A DNA stretch of 64,000 nucleotides from Paracoccus sp. R12_2. GTDB taxonomy: Bacteria > Pseudomonadota > Alphaproteobacteria > Rhodobacterales > Rhodobacteraceae. The notes beneath the pieces were generated by a model. It searched no databases. It saw nothing but the letters and a program-made list of their open reading frames with translations, and was not told the DNA's origin. Of this stretch, positions 43,718 through 51,604 are shown piece by piece. The position numbers were made by a program, and so were the translations under genes. The stretch covers positions 62,001 to 126,000 of the forward strand of contig NZ_JAGHRA010000008.1 in the NCBI RefSeq assembly GCF_017744015.1, read 5' to 3'. The stretch's first letter is position 1, and each line of letters starts with the position of its first letter.

Positions 43718-43737
43718 CCCGGCCGTTTCCGGCCGGG
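43718..43737. terminator. Intra-operon stem-loop between M24 and E1 alpha genes
   Basis: CCCGGCCG (43718-43725) pairs perfectly with CGGCCGGG (43730-43737) around a TTTC tetraloop; TTTT appears six bases later. It begins 10 bases after the M24 stop codon and may separate expression of the upstream enzymes from the dehydrogenase complex. Confidence 0.5.
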
Positions 43738-43796
43738 ACGTGTTTTCAACAGAGGGTGCGGGGGCGCGACGCCCTCGCCCCTCATGGGAGGTCCAG

Positions 43797-44774
43797 ATGG
43801 CCAGCGCCAAGACAAACACCGAGGATTACTTGCGGATGTATCGCCAGATGGTCCGCATCCGCACCTTCGAGGACAATGCAAACCAGCTTTACCTGTCGGC
43901 GAAGATGCCGGGCCTGACACATATGTATTCGGGCGAAGAGGCCGTGGCCGTCGGTATCTGCGAAGCGTTGACCGATGATGATCGCATCACATCGACCCAT
44001 CGCGGCCACGGGCACTGCGTGGCGAAGGGTGCCGACTTCAAGAAGATGTTCTGCGAATTGCTGGGCAAGGCCGAAGGCTATTGCCGGGGAAAGGGCGGTT
44101 CGATGCATATCGCCGATCAAAGCCACGGCAATCTTGGCGCAAACGCCATCGTCGGCGGGTCGATGGGCATCGCGACCGGATCCGCGCTGCGTGCCAGGCT
44201 GCAGGGTTCCGACGACGTGACGGTCTGTTTCTTCGGTGATGGCGCGACGGCTCAGGGCCTGATGTACGAGGTGATGAACATGGCCGCGCTGTGGAAACTG
44301 CCGGTCATCTATGCCTGCGAGAACAACGGCTATTCCGAATACACCAGGACCGAGGAAATCGCCGCAGGCTCGATCACCGCGCGGGCCGAGGCATTCGGGA
44401 TCGAGGCGTTCAAGGTCGATGGCCAGGATGTCCTGGCGGTGAACGAACTGGCGCAAAAGCTGGTGGCCCGCTGTCGCAAGGGTGAAGGGCCGTTCTTCGT
44501 CGAACTGGAAACCTATCGATATCACGGCCACCATGTCGGCGACATCAACCGGGAATATTACCGTTCCAAGGCGGAAGAGAAGGACTGGCGCGAAAATCGC
44601 GATCCGATCGTTCGCTTCCGCACCTGGCTGGTCGATCAGGGCGTCGCTAGCGAGGACGAGATCGAGGCCATCAATGCCGAGATCGAAAAGGATGCCGCCG
44701 ATGCTGTCGCCTATGCCGAGGCCGCATCCTATCCCGACACGTCCGAAGTCGACATGCATGTCTATGCGGCCTGA
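43797..44774 (+). CDS. TPP-dependent dehydrogenase E1 alpha subunit (acetoin dehydrogenase-like)
   Basis: A 325-residue product. The thiamine diphosphate motif runs from GDG (residues 147-149) to NN (176-177): FFGDGATAQGLMYEVMNMAALW then ENNGYSEYT. RGKGGSMHIADQSHGNLGANAIVGGSMGIATG is the PdhA/AcoA landmark, and FVELETYRYHGHHVGD ends the core. Length and the lack of mitochondrial-type phosphorylation loops fit the AcoA-like branch. Together with E1 beta it would cleave a 2-oxo acid or ketol and reductively acylate a lipoyl arm. I chose the ATG at 43797, preceded by GGGAGG. Confidence 0.9.
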   Translation: MASAKTNTEDYLRMYRQMVRIRTFEDNANQLYLSAKMPGLTHMYSGEEAVAVGICEALTDDDRITSTHRGHGHCVAKGADFKKMFCELLGKAEGYCRGKGGSMHIADQSHGNLGANAIVGGSMGIATGSALRARLQGSDDVTVCFFGDGATAQGLMYEVMNMAALWKLPVIYACENNGYSEYTRTEEIAAGSITARAEAFGIEAFKVDGQDVLAVNELAQKLVARCRKGEGPFFVELETYRYHGHHVGDINREYYRSKAEEKDWRENRDPIVRFRTWLVDQGVASEDEIEAINAEIEKDAADAVAYAEAASYPDTSEVDMHVYAA

Positions 44775-44786
44775 GGAGAAGAGACG

Positions 44787-45782
44787 ATGAGAGAGATCAC
44801 CCTGTCGCAAGCCGTCAACGAGGCCCTGGCCGAGGAAATGCGCCGCGACCCGACGACCTTCATCATCGGCGAGGACGTGGCCGAGGCGGGCACGCCCTTC
44901 AAGGTGCTGTCCGGGCTGGTCGAGGAATTCGGAACGGACCGTGTCATCGATACGCCCATAGCCGAGCCGGGCTTCATGGGAATTGCCGTCGGCGCGGCGA
45001 TGACCGGCGCCCGTCCGATCGTCGATCTGATGTTCGGCGATTTCATCTTCCTGATCATGGATCAGCTGTGCAACCAGGCGGCCAAGACCCACTACATGTC
45101 GGGCGGCAAGCTGAACGTGCCCCTTGTGCTGCGCACAAATCTGGGTGCAACGCGCCGGTCGGCGGCCCAGCACTCGCAATCGCTGCAGGCGCTTGTGGCG
45201 CATATTCCGGGTCTGAAGGTCGCGATGCCGTCGTCCGCCTACGAGGCCAAGGGGCTGATGAAGACCGCGATCCGCGACAATAACCCCGTCGTGATCTTCG
45301 AAGACAAGCTGATGTATCAGGACAAGGCGCCGGTCCCCGAACAGGAATATCTGATCCCGTTCGGTCAGGCGAACATCAAGCGCGAGGGGCGCGACATCAC
45401 CCTGATCGCAACATCGTCGATGGTTCAGGTGGCGGAAAAGGCCGCCGAAATTCTGGCGAATGAGGGGATCGAGGCCGAAGTCATCGACCCGCGCACGATC
45501 GTGCCGCTGGACGAGCAGACATTGCTGGACAGCGTGCGAAAGACCAGCCGTGCCATCGTCATCGACGAAGGCCACCAAAGTTATGGCGTCACCGCAGAGA
45601 TCGCCAGCAGGCTGAATGAGAAGGCGTTCTATCATCTTGATGCGCCTGTCCTGCGCATGGGGGCTATGGACGTGCCCGTGCCGTTCTCGCCTGCGCTTGA
45701 GGATCTGACCGTTCCGACGCCCGAAGCTGTCGCCGCGAACGCGCGCAAGCTGTGCGCCGGGGAGATGATCCATGCCGCATGA
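44787..45782 (+). CDS. TPP-dependent dehydrogenase E1 beta subunit (acetoin dehydrogenase-like)
   Basis: A 331-residue transketolase-like subunit. ITLSQAVNEALAEEMRRDPTTFIIGEDVAEAGTPFKVLSGLVEEFGTDRVIDTPIAE is the canonical E1 beta start (the GEDV glutamate activates TPP), and EAEVIDPRTIVPLDEQTLLDSV is the C-terminal domain. It forms an alpha2beta2 tetramer with the preceding gene product. It overlaps the lipoyl-protein gene by 11 bp. Confidence 0.92.
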   Translation: MREITLSQAVNEALAEEMRRDPTTFIIGEDVAEAGTPFKVLSGLVEEFGTDRVIDTPIAEPGFMGIAVGAAMTGARPIVDLMFGDFIFLIMDQLCNQAAKTHYMSGGKLNVPLVLRTNLGATRRSAAQHSQSLQALVAHIPGLKVAMPSSAYEAKGLMKTAIRDNNPVVIFEDKLMYQDKAPVPEQEYLIPFGQANIKREGRDITLIATSSMVQVAEKAAEILANEGIEAEVIDPRTIVPLDEQTLLDSVRKTSRAIVIDEGHQSYGVTAEIASRLNEKAFYHLDAPVLRMGAMDVPVPFSPALEDLTVPTPEAVAANARKLCAGEMIHAA

Positions 45783-47073
45783 CGTCACCATGCCCCAACT
45801 GGGCATGGCCCAGGATGCAGGCAAGATCGTCTCGTGGCTGAAGAAACCGGGCGATGCCGTGTCCAGGGGCGATGCGCTGTTCGAGGTGGAAACCGACAAG
45901 GCCACGATGGAGGTCGAGGCGCAGGCGGACGGGTTTCTGACAGGCGTCAGGGCCGAGGCGGGCGAGGATGTGCCCGTCGGTCAGATCATTGCGCGCATCA
46001 CCGACAGCGCGGATGAGCCTGCGGGTGAAACCGAACCGAAATCCGATGCCACGCAGGGCGCATCGGCCACAGCGGCGTTGCCCAAGGGTAGGGAAGTCAC
46101 CATGCCGCAGCTTGGCATGGCGCAGGACAGCGGTCTGCTGGTCAACTGGCAGAAGGCCCCCGGCGATCAGGTTGCCGAGGACGATGTCCTGTTCGAGGTC
46201 GAAACCGACAAGAGCACGATGGAGGTGCCGGCAGGCGCCGCCGGATATCTTGCCGCGACGCTGGCCGAGGCGGGCGAGACGGTTCCCGTCGGATCGGCGG
46301 TCGCCATCATCAGCGCCGACCGGCCGGACAATCCCGTCTCGCGCAGCTTTCAGGTTGGTGGCGACGAAACCCCAAGCGCCCCAGCGCCCAAGAAGGCCGC
46401 GGAAGAAAAACCGTCTTCGCCGGCGGCCGTCACCGCGCGTGCATCCGCGCAACCAAGGCAGGATGGCCGTATCCTTGCCTCTCCGAAGGCGCGGCGACTG
46501 GCGGTCGAGCGCGGCCTGGACCTTGCGCGGCTGGTCGATGCGGGCCATCCGCAGCCCTATCACGCAGCGGATCTGGACAGGCTGGCGGCCTTGCCGTTGC
46601 CCGCTGCGGCGTCGGGGCCCGCGGTCGCCGCTCAGCGCCTGACAGCCGAGCTGGATGAAGAAGGCCTGACCGAGTTCGTTTCATGGGCGCGTGACCTGCA
46701 GGGGCTGGCCGATCCCGACGCGATCCTCGCCGGTCTTGCCGGTGCCTGCCTGCCCGTGTCCGGGACGACGGTGGTTGCCATCCAGCGACTGGGCGTGCAG
46801 CGCAGCTATTCCGTGCCCGCAGGGCCTGATCTGTCGCAAGTCGTGCGCAGCGACGATCGCCCTGCGCTGTTGCTTCGAGATCTGCGCGACAGCCGCCTGC
46901 GGCATGTCGAGATGGGCGCGGCAGAGGTTCCCGTGGTGACCATTACGGCAGCCGGATGCGGTCTGTCGATCACTCTGGAATGCAGTTCTGCCCAGCTTGA
47001 CGCAGACGACGCGATCAACCTTCTCACCGAATTTGCAGGTCGGCTGGAACAGCCGCTTCGCCACCTGCTTTGA
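45772..47073 (+). CDS. Double-lipoyl E2-like protein with degenerate catalytic domain
   Basis: A 433-residue product. Lipoyl domain 1 has acceptor lysine K43 in ETDKATMEV and domain 2 has K147 in ETDKSTMEV, each preceded by VTMPQLGMAQD. A peripheral-subunit-binding domain lies at about 233-270 (ILASPKARRLAVERGLDLARL). The remaining 160 residues look like a shortened acyltransferase domain, ending GLSITLECSSAQLDADDAINLL where active E2 proteins have LSYDHRxxDG; the catalytic histidine is gone. It thus supplies the swinging arms but cannot transacylate. The active catalytic domain seems to come from the gene at 48524, with an aldehyde dehydrogenase gene between them. Confidence 0.85.
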   Translation: MPHDVTMPQLGMAQDAGKIVSWLKKPGDAVSRGDALFEVETDKATMEVEAQADGFLTGVRAEAGEDVPVGQIIARITDSADEPAGETEPKSDATQGASATAALPKGREVTMPQLGMAQDSGLLVNWQKAPGDQVAEDDVLFEVETDKSTMEVPAGAAGYLAATLAEAGETVPVGSAVAIISADRPDNPVSRSFQVGGDETPSAPAPKKAAEEKPSSPAAVTARASAQPRQDGRILASPKARRLAVERGLDLARLVDAGHPQPYHAADLDRLAALPLPAAASGPAVAAQRLTAELDEEGLTEFVSWARDLQGLADPDAILAGLAGACLPVSGTTVVAIQRLGVQRSYSVPAGPDLSQVVRSDDRPALLLRDLRDSRLRHVEMGAAEVPVVTITAAGCGLSITLECSSAQLDADDAINLLTEFAGRLEQPLRHLL

Positions 47074-47090
47074 CATCTGGAAACGCCGAA

Positions 47091-48515
47091 ATGAAACATA
47101 CCGACCTTTACATCGATGGCGACTGGCGGAAGTCCAGCGACCGGTTCGACGTCATCAACCCGGCAACCGAAGAGGTTCTGGCCTCGGTTGCTTCGGCAGA
47201 TATCGCGGACGCCGATGCCGCTTTGGATGCCGCTGAGCGTGCGATGGCGGAATGGACCGCGCGGACCCCGCGGCAGCGTTCAGAAGTGCTTCGCAAGGCG
47301 TGGGAGCTGATGACCGCCCGGCTTGACGATTTCGCGCGCCTCATCACCCTGGAAAATGGCAAGGCCCGCGCCGACGCGATGGGCGAGGCCACCTATGCCG
47401 CCGAATTCTTCCGGTGGTTCGCGGAAGAGGCGGTTCGCGCCGATGGGATGATCACCCGAGCCCCGTCGTCCGGCGCACGGATCATCGTCCAGCATAAGCC
47501 TGCGGGTCTGGCGGTCCTTGTGACGCCCTGGAACTATCCTGCCGCGATGGGGACGCGCAAGATCGCACCGGCGCTGGCGGCTGGGTGCGGCGTCATCATC
47601 AAGCCGGCGTCCGAGACACCTCTGACCATGCTGGCACTGATGCCGCTGCTGGCCGAGGCCGGCGTTCCGCCCGGTCTGGTCAATGTCCTGCCGTCGCGCC
47701 GGACGGGGGCGCTGGTCGATCACATGCTGCACGACCCGCGCGTGCGGGTGGTCAGCTTCACCGGGTCGACCGGCGTGGGACGCAAGCTGCTGAAATCGGC
47801 GGCGGACCAAGTGCTGAAACCGGCGATGGAGCTGGGCGGAAACGCACCCTGCATCATCTTCGACGATGCCGACATGGACGAGGCGATCGACGGCACGATG
47901 CAGGCGAAGATGCGCAACCTGGGCGAGGCCTGCACCGCAGCGAACCGGATCTATGTCCACACGTCCATCGCGGCAGAATTTACCCGCCGTCTGACCGAAC
48001 GCATGTCCGCGCTGCGGCTGGGCGACGGCAGCGATCCATCCGTCGATGTCGGGCCGCTGGTCAACGCGGCGACGCGGGACAAGGTGGCTGAACTCGTCCG
48101 GGATGCAGTTGCCAAGGGCGCACGGATCGAATGCGGCGGATCGGTTCCCGAGGGGCGGGGCTTCTTCTACCCTCCCACGGTTCTGTCGGGTGTCCCCGAA
48201 GCCGCCGATTGCGTCCATGACGAGATATTCGGCCCGGTCGCCGCGATTCAGACCTTTACCGATCAGGACGACGTGATCCGGCGCGCCAATGACACGGAAT
48301 ACGGCCTTGTGGCCTATGTCTTCTCGCGCGATTTCAGGCGCGCCATGCAGGTCTGCGAGCGTCTGGATTATGGCATGGTCGGACTGAACCGTGGGCTTGT
48401 CAGCGATCCCGCCGCGCCGTTCGGAGGCGTGAAGCAATCCGGGCTGGGGCGTGAAGGCGGGCACGAGGGCATGCAGGAATTCATGGAAACGCAATATATC
48501 TCGGCAAGCTGGTAG
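47091..48515 (+). CDS. NAD(P)-dependent aldehyde dehydrogenase (succinate-semialdehyde dehydrogenase-like)
   Basis: A 474-residue aldehyde dehydrogenase. Catalytic residues are E247 in MELGGNAPCIIFDDAD and C281 in RNLGEACTAANRIYVH; VTPWNYPAAMGTRKIAPALAAGC is conserved. It is closest to the GabD-like succinate/glutarate-semialdehyde group. In an acetoin-type pathway it would oxidise the aldehyde released by E1. I chose the ATG at 47091 (MKHTDLYIDGDW); an in-frame TTG at 47070 is less likely. Confidence 0.88.
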   Translation: MKHTDLYIDGDWRKSSDRFDVINPATEEVLASVASADIADADAALDAAERAMAEWTARTPRQRSEVLRKAWELMTARLDDFARLITLENGKARADAMGEATYAAEFFRWFAEEAVRADGMITRAPSSGARIIVQHKPAGLAVLVTPWNYPAAMGTRKIAPALAAGCGVIIKPASETPLTMLALMPLLAEAGVPPGLVNVLPSRRTGALVDHMLHDPRVRVVSFTGSTGVGRKLLKSAADQVLKPAMELGGNAPCIIFDDADMDEAIDGTMQAKMRNLGEACTAANRIYVHTSIAAEFTRRLTERMSALRLGDGSDPSVDVGPLVNAATRDKVAELVRDAVAKGARIECGGSVPEGRGFFYPPTVLSGVPEAADCVHDEIFGPVAAIQTFTDQDDVIRRANDTEYGLVAYVFSRDFRRAMQVCERLDYGMVGLNRGLVSDPAAPFGGVKQSGLGREGGHEGMQEFMETQYISASW

Positions 48516-48523
48516 GTGACAGG

Positions 48524-49405
48524 ATGACGGATGTAATCGCACCGCCCTCGGTTCGGGCGCTGGCACGCGAGAAGGGAATCGATCTGGATCGGCTTGGTCG
48601 TGACCTTGGCCGGACCAGTATCGCGCGCGAGGATCTTGATGCCGGGCAGACCACAATGGGCAGCCCTTCGGGTTCTGCCTATTGGGATGTTGATCACGCC
48701 GCCCATGGCCCGGTCAGCGAACAGCCGACCAGCCGGTTTTCCAGAATTGCCGCAGCAAATCTTGCCGCGTCCAATGCGCTGATTCCGCAGGTCACCCATC
48801 ATGATCGCGCCGATGTGACCGCGATCGAGTCGCTTCGCCGACAGTGGAAGGCCGAGGCGGCTGCCCGTGGGATCAAGCTGACGCCACTGGCGTTCCATGT
48901 GGCGGCGCTGGCCCGCTGTCTGCGCGCGTATCCCCGGTTCAACGCCTCGCTGTCGGCGGACGGCCAGTTCCTTTTCATCAAGGACTATGTTCATATCGCG
49001 ATCGCGGTCGATACCGAACACGGACTGATGGTGCCTGTCATTCGCGATGCGGACCGCAAGGGCCTGTGGGCGATTGCCGCAGAGATATCCGATCTTGCCG
49101 GCCGCGCGCAGGCACGCAAGATTGGCCCGGACGAAATGGCGGGCGCGTCGATGACCATCTCTAATCTGGGCGGGATCGGCGGCACGGGGTTCACACCCAT
49201 CGTGAATCCGCCAGAACTGGCGATCCTTGGCATCACGCGGACGGAAACGATCACGGTCTGGAATGACGGGGTTCCCAGACCTGTGCCGATGGTTCCGCTG
49301 GACCTCAGCTATGATCATCGGGTGATCAACGGGGCCGAGGCCGCGCGCTTTCTTTGCCATCATGCGGCGCTGATCGCCGATCCTCGCCGGATGATCGTGT
49401 CATGA
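48524..49405 (+). CDS. Lipoyl-less E2 acyltransferase (PSBD plus catalytic domain)
   Basis: A 293-residue product. A peripheral-subunit-binding domain is at residues 7-42 (PPSVRALAREKGIDLDRLG). The chloramphenicol-acetyltransferase-like catalytic domain runs from about 68 to the end, with VAVDTEHGLMVPVIRDAD-like core (IAIAVDTEHGLMVPVIRDAD), ISNLGGIGGTGFTPIVNPPE and the active-site motif SYDHRVING with H265 and N269 (Asn at this place also occurs in some active E2p). No lipoyl domain is present. It would complement the double-lipoyl protein encoded two genes upstream. The stop codon lies in a 12-bp palindrome, CATGACGTCATG (49401-49412). Confidence 0.88.
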   Translation: MTDVIAPPSVRALAREKGIDLDRLGRDLGRTSIAREDLDAGQTTMGSPSGSAYWDVDHAAHGPVSEQPTSRFSRIAAANLAASNALIPQVTHHDRADVTAIESLRRQWKAEAAARGIKLTPLAFHVAALARCLRAYPRFNASLSADGQFLFIKDYVHIAIAVDTEHGLMVPVIRDADRKGLWAIAAEISDLAGRAQARKIGPDEMAGASMTISNLGGIGGTGFTPIVNPPELAILGITRTETITVWNDGVPRPVPMVPLDLSYDHRVINGAEAARFLCHHAALIADPRRMIVS

Positions 49406-49447
49406 CGTCATGCCGGAACAACGGGTGCTGCGAAGGGTCGGGCCGGG

Positions 49448-49936
49448 CTATTCGGCTTCGCCAGGCTCGATCGGATCGAACGCCCCGACCGAGATCGCCA
49501 GCAGCAGCCAGCGCGATCCCTCGCGCTCGAAGGTCAGATCAAAGCTGACATGTTGCGGCTGCAGCGGGAAATAACCGGTCAGACGCATCTGGGACTGTTG
49601 TTCGGCCAGGTCCGTTCGCAGCAGAACGGGATCTGTGACAAGCACAGGCAGCAGATCCAGCCGTTGCGCGCGCAACTGCGTGAACAGCCCGGCAAGGCGC
49701 GTCGGGTCGTTGGTCAGCGCGAAATCCGGCGACGCATAGTCGCGCAGGACCGTGTAGTTGCCTGTCCAGTTGCCATGATTGACCGCCGTCAGGACGTCGC
49801 GGACCACGGCGGTCGCGTAGCTTTCCTCGACCAGAGGCGCATCGGCCTGCGACTGCGCATTGACGTTTCCGGCCATGAAAGGGGACGCCGCAAGCAGCAG
49901 CGCCCCCAGAAGTATCGTTGCGATATGTCTTACCAC
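49448..49936 (-). CDS. Small exported protein of unknown function
   Basis: A 162-residue product with a clear signal peptide (HIATILLGALLLAASPFMAGNVNAQ). The mature part, YATAVVRDVLTAVNHGNWTGNYTVLRDYASPDFALTNDP and later VSFDLTFEREGSRWLLLAISVG, has the length and helix-strand pattern of an NTF2-like fold, but I cannot place it in a named family. It starts inside the end of the autotransporter gene (7-bp overlap), so the two are co-translated. It may assist or accompany surface display of the adhesin. Confidence 0.6.
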   Translation of the reverse strand: MVRHIATILLGALLLAASPFMAGNVNAQSQADAPLVEESYATAVVRDVLTAVNHGNWTGNYTVLRDYASPDFALTNDPTRLAGLFTQLRAQRLDLLPVLVTDPVLLRTDLAEQQSQMRLTGYFPLQPQHVSFDLTFEREGSRWLLLAISVGAFDPIEPGEAE

Positions 49937-51375
49937 GCGTATGTCACACCAATTCGACCACCGATCTGGTCACGATCCATACCGTAGGTGATGCCCGCGT
50001 CAAACTGGGTATTGGCGTTGAAGCGATAGCCCATCGAGGCTGCAATGGCCTGACTGCCCTCGAAGCTGCCCAGCCCGGCCGACACCGCAAAGGTCCGGTC
50101 CTCGGGGACATAGGGCGCATCCAGCGCCATCGCCATGGCGATACCTTCCTTGTTGTCCTCGATCTGCCTGGAATTCGACCGGATCGAATTGCTGAGAGAT
50201 CCCATCGCAGTGCCAAGCGAACGATCGACGGCAAGGTTGCCCTGCGCGTCCGAGGTGACCACGCCGACCGCACCTGACTGCGCCGCAAGGCTGGCTTCGG
50301 AGGCGATGCCGGCTGCGCGATAGGTGTTGCTTGTGTTGCCCAGCACGAACTGGTTGTCGCCGGTCGCCTCTGCGCCGGCGCCGATGGCGACCGAGTTGTC
50401 ACCTGTCGCCGAGGCCTGATCGCCCACTGCGATGGATCGCGCACCCGCGGCAGCCGCCGCCTCGCCAACTGCGGTGGACCGCACACCCGTCGCCTGCGCC
50501 AGATGCCCGAAGGCCTGTGCCCGTTCGGCCGTTGCCGCCGATTGCCAGCCCAGTGCCGTCGCGCCCGGACCCATGGCAACGGATTCGCCGCCGATTGCCG
50601 TGGTCGAGGTGCCGTTGGCCATCGCCGTATCGCCAAGCGCCAGCGCGTCGGTGCCGTTCGCGATGCTTTCATTGCCGATGGCGGTTGACAGGTCGCTTTG
50701 CGCGTCGGCGTTTTCACCGACGGCCAGCGAACGCACGCCCTGCGCGGTCGCCAGATGCCCGAAGGCCTGTGCGCGTTCGGCGGTGGCCATGGACTGCCAG
50801 CCGATGGCAGAGGCGCCGGGGCCGGTGGCAACGGATTCGCCGCCCATGGCCGTTGTCGAGGGGCCATTGGCTGCCGCGGTGTCGCCGACGGCCAGCGCGT
50901 CGGTGCCGTTCGCAATGCTTTCGTTGCCGATGGCGGTAGACAGGTCGCTTTGCGCATCGGCGTTTTCACCGACGGCCAGCGAACGCACGCCCTGCGCTGT
51001 CGCCAGATGCCCGAAGGCCTGTGCGCGTTCGGCGGTGGCCATGGACTGCCAACCAATGGCAGAGGCGCCGGGGCCGGTTGCAACGGTTTCACCGCCGACA
51101 GCCGTCGTGGAGGGACCCGTGACCGAAGCCTCCGAGCCGATCGCTACACCATCGACCGCGGTCGTATCAGTGACCGACTGATCACCGATCGCGACCGAGA
51201 AATCACCGTCAGCAGTGGTGTTGACGCCGCACTCGGCCGAGTTCATGCCCGCGCCGGTATTGCATTCGGGGGTGGCATCGGCCCGTGCCGTTCCGGCCGA
51301 GGCGAGCAATGCGATTACCGCGGCGGTGCCGTAAAGGCGCCGTGGGCTGAGCCGAAAGATTTCATAGGTCGACAT
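49930..51375 (-). CDS. Trimeric autotransporter adhesin (YadA-like)
   Basis: A 481-residue product with signal peptide RRLYGTAAVIALLASAGTARA. Residues about 55-345 are a YadA-type left-handed head built from repeats such as TAIGNESIANGTDALAVGD and SVAIGAGAEATGD. A neck-like FVLGNTSNTYRAAGIA follows, then a short coiled-coil stalk (LSNSIRSNSRQIEDNKEGIAMAMAL) and a C-terminal anchor of about 75 residues ending GGRIGVTYAW, with the terminal aromatic required for outer-membrane insertion. It should form a trimer on the cell surface and mediate adhesion or aggregation. The stalk is very short for the family. Head residues 87-338 are three 84-residue tandem units. Confidence 0.92.
   Translation of the reverse strand: MSTYEIFRLSPRRLYGTAAVIALLASAGTARADATPECNTGAGMNSAECGVNTTADGDFSVAIGDQSVTDTTAVDGVAIGSEASVTGPSTTAVGGETVATGPGASAIGWQSMATAERAQAFGHLATAQGVRSLAVGENADAQSDLSTAIGNESIANGTDALAVGDTAAANGPSTTAMGGESVATGPGASAIGWQSMATAERAQAFGHLATAQGVRSLAVGENADAQSDLSTAIGNESIANGTDALALGDTAMANGTSTTAIGGESVAMGPGATALGWQSAATAERAQAFGHLAQATGVRSTAVGEAAAAAGARSIAVGDQASATGDNSVAIGAGAEATGDNQFVLGNTSNTYRAAGIASEASLAAQSGAVGVVTSDAQGNLAVDRSLGTAMGSLSNSIRSNSRQIEDNKEGIAMAMALDAPYVPEDRTFAVSAGLGSFEGSQAIAASMGYRFNANTQFDAGITYGMDRDQIGGRIGVTYAW
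50362..51117 (-). repeat. Three tandem 252-bp repeats in the adhesin head
   Basis: Three in-frame units of 84 codons (50866-51117, 50614-50865, 50362-50613). The first two are nearly identical in protein and DNA, each running from GPSTTA(V/M)GGE to GDTAAAN or GDTAMAN. The third has diverged in its second half. The near-identity of units one and two points to recent duplication or ongoing unequal recombination. Confidence 0.85.
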
Positions 51376-51604
51376 GTTAGTTCCTCCATCTGAATCCCGG
51401 CGGACGAAACGTCCTCCGGGGATGGATACGCCTCGGGAATGCGGTTTGGATGCACACTGGCAATATGTTTTTCAATTTTTTGCTTGTGTGACGGCCGCGT
51501 GACCCCTGATGCGGCTAGGGTTTTCCATCATCGCGCGCGACGCAACTTCGGCAGCCGGTTGCGGAAGGCCGTTGGCATGGCGTGCTTGACGCCGTTGCAA
51601 GCTG

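Noticed and set aside
41495..45905. Two long minus-strand open frames (774 and 707 codons)
   Set aside because: Both are shadows of the SDR, M24, E1 alpha and E1 beta genes on the plus strand.
50362..51117. Regular repeats considered as a CRISPR array
   Set aside because: The units are 252 bp, in frame and encode YadA head motifs; there are no unique spacers.
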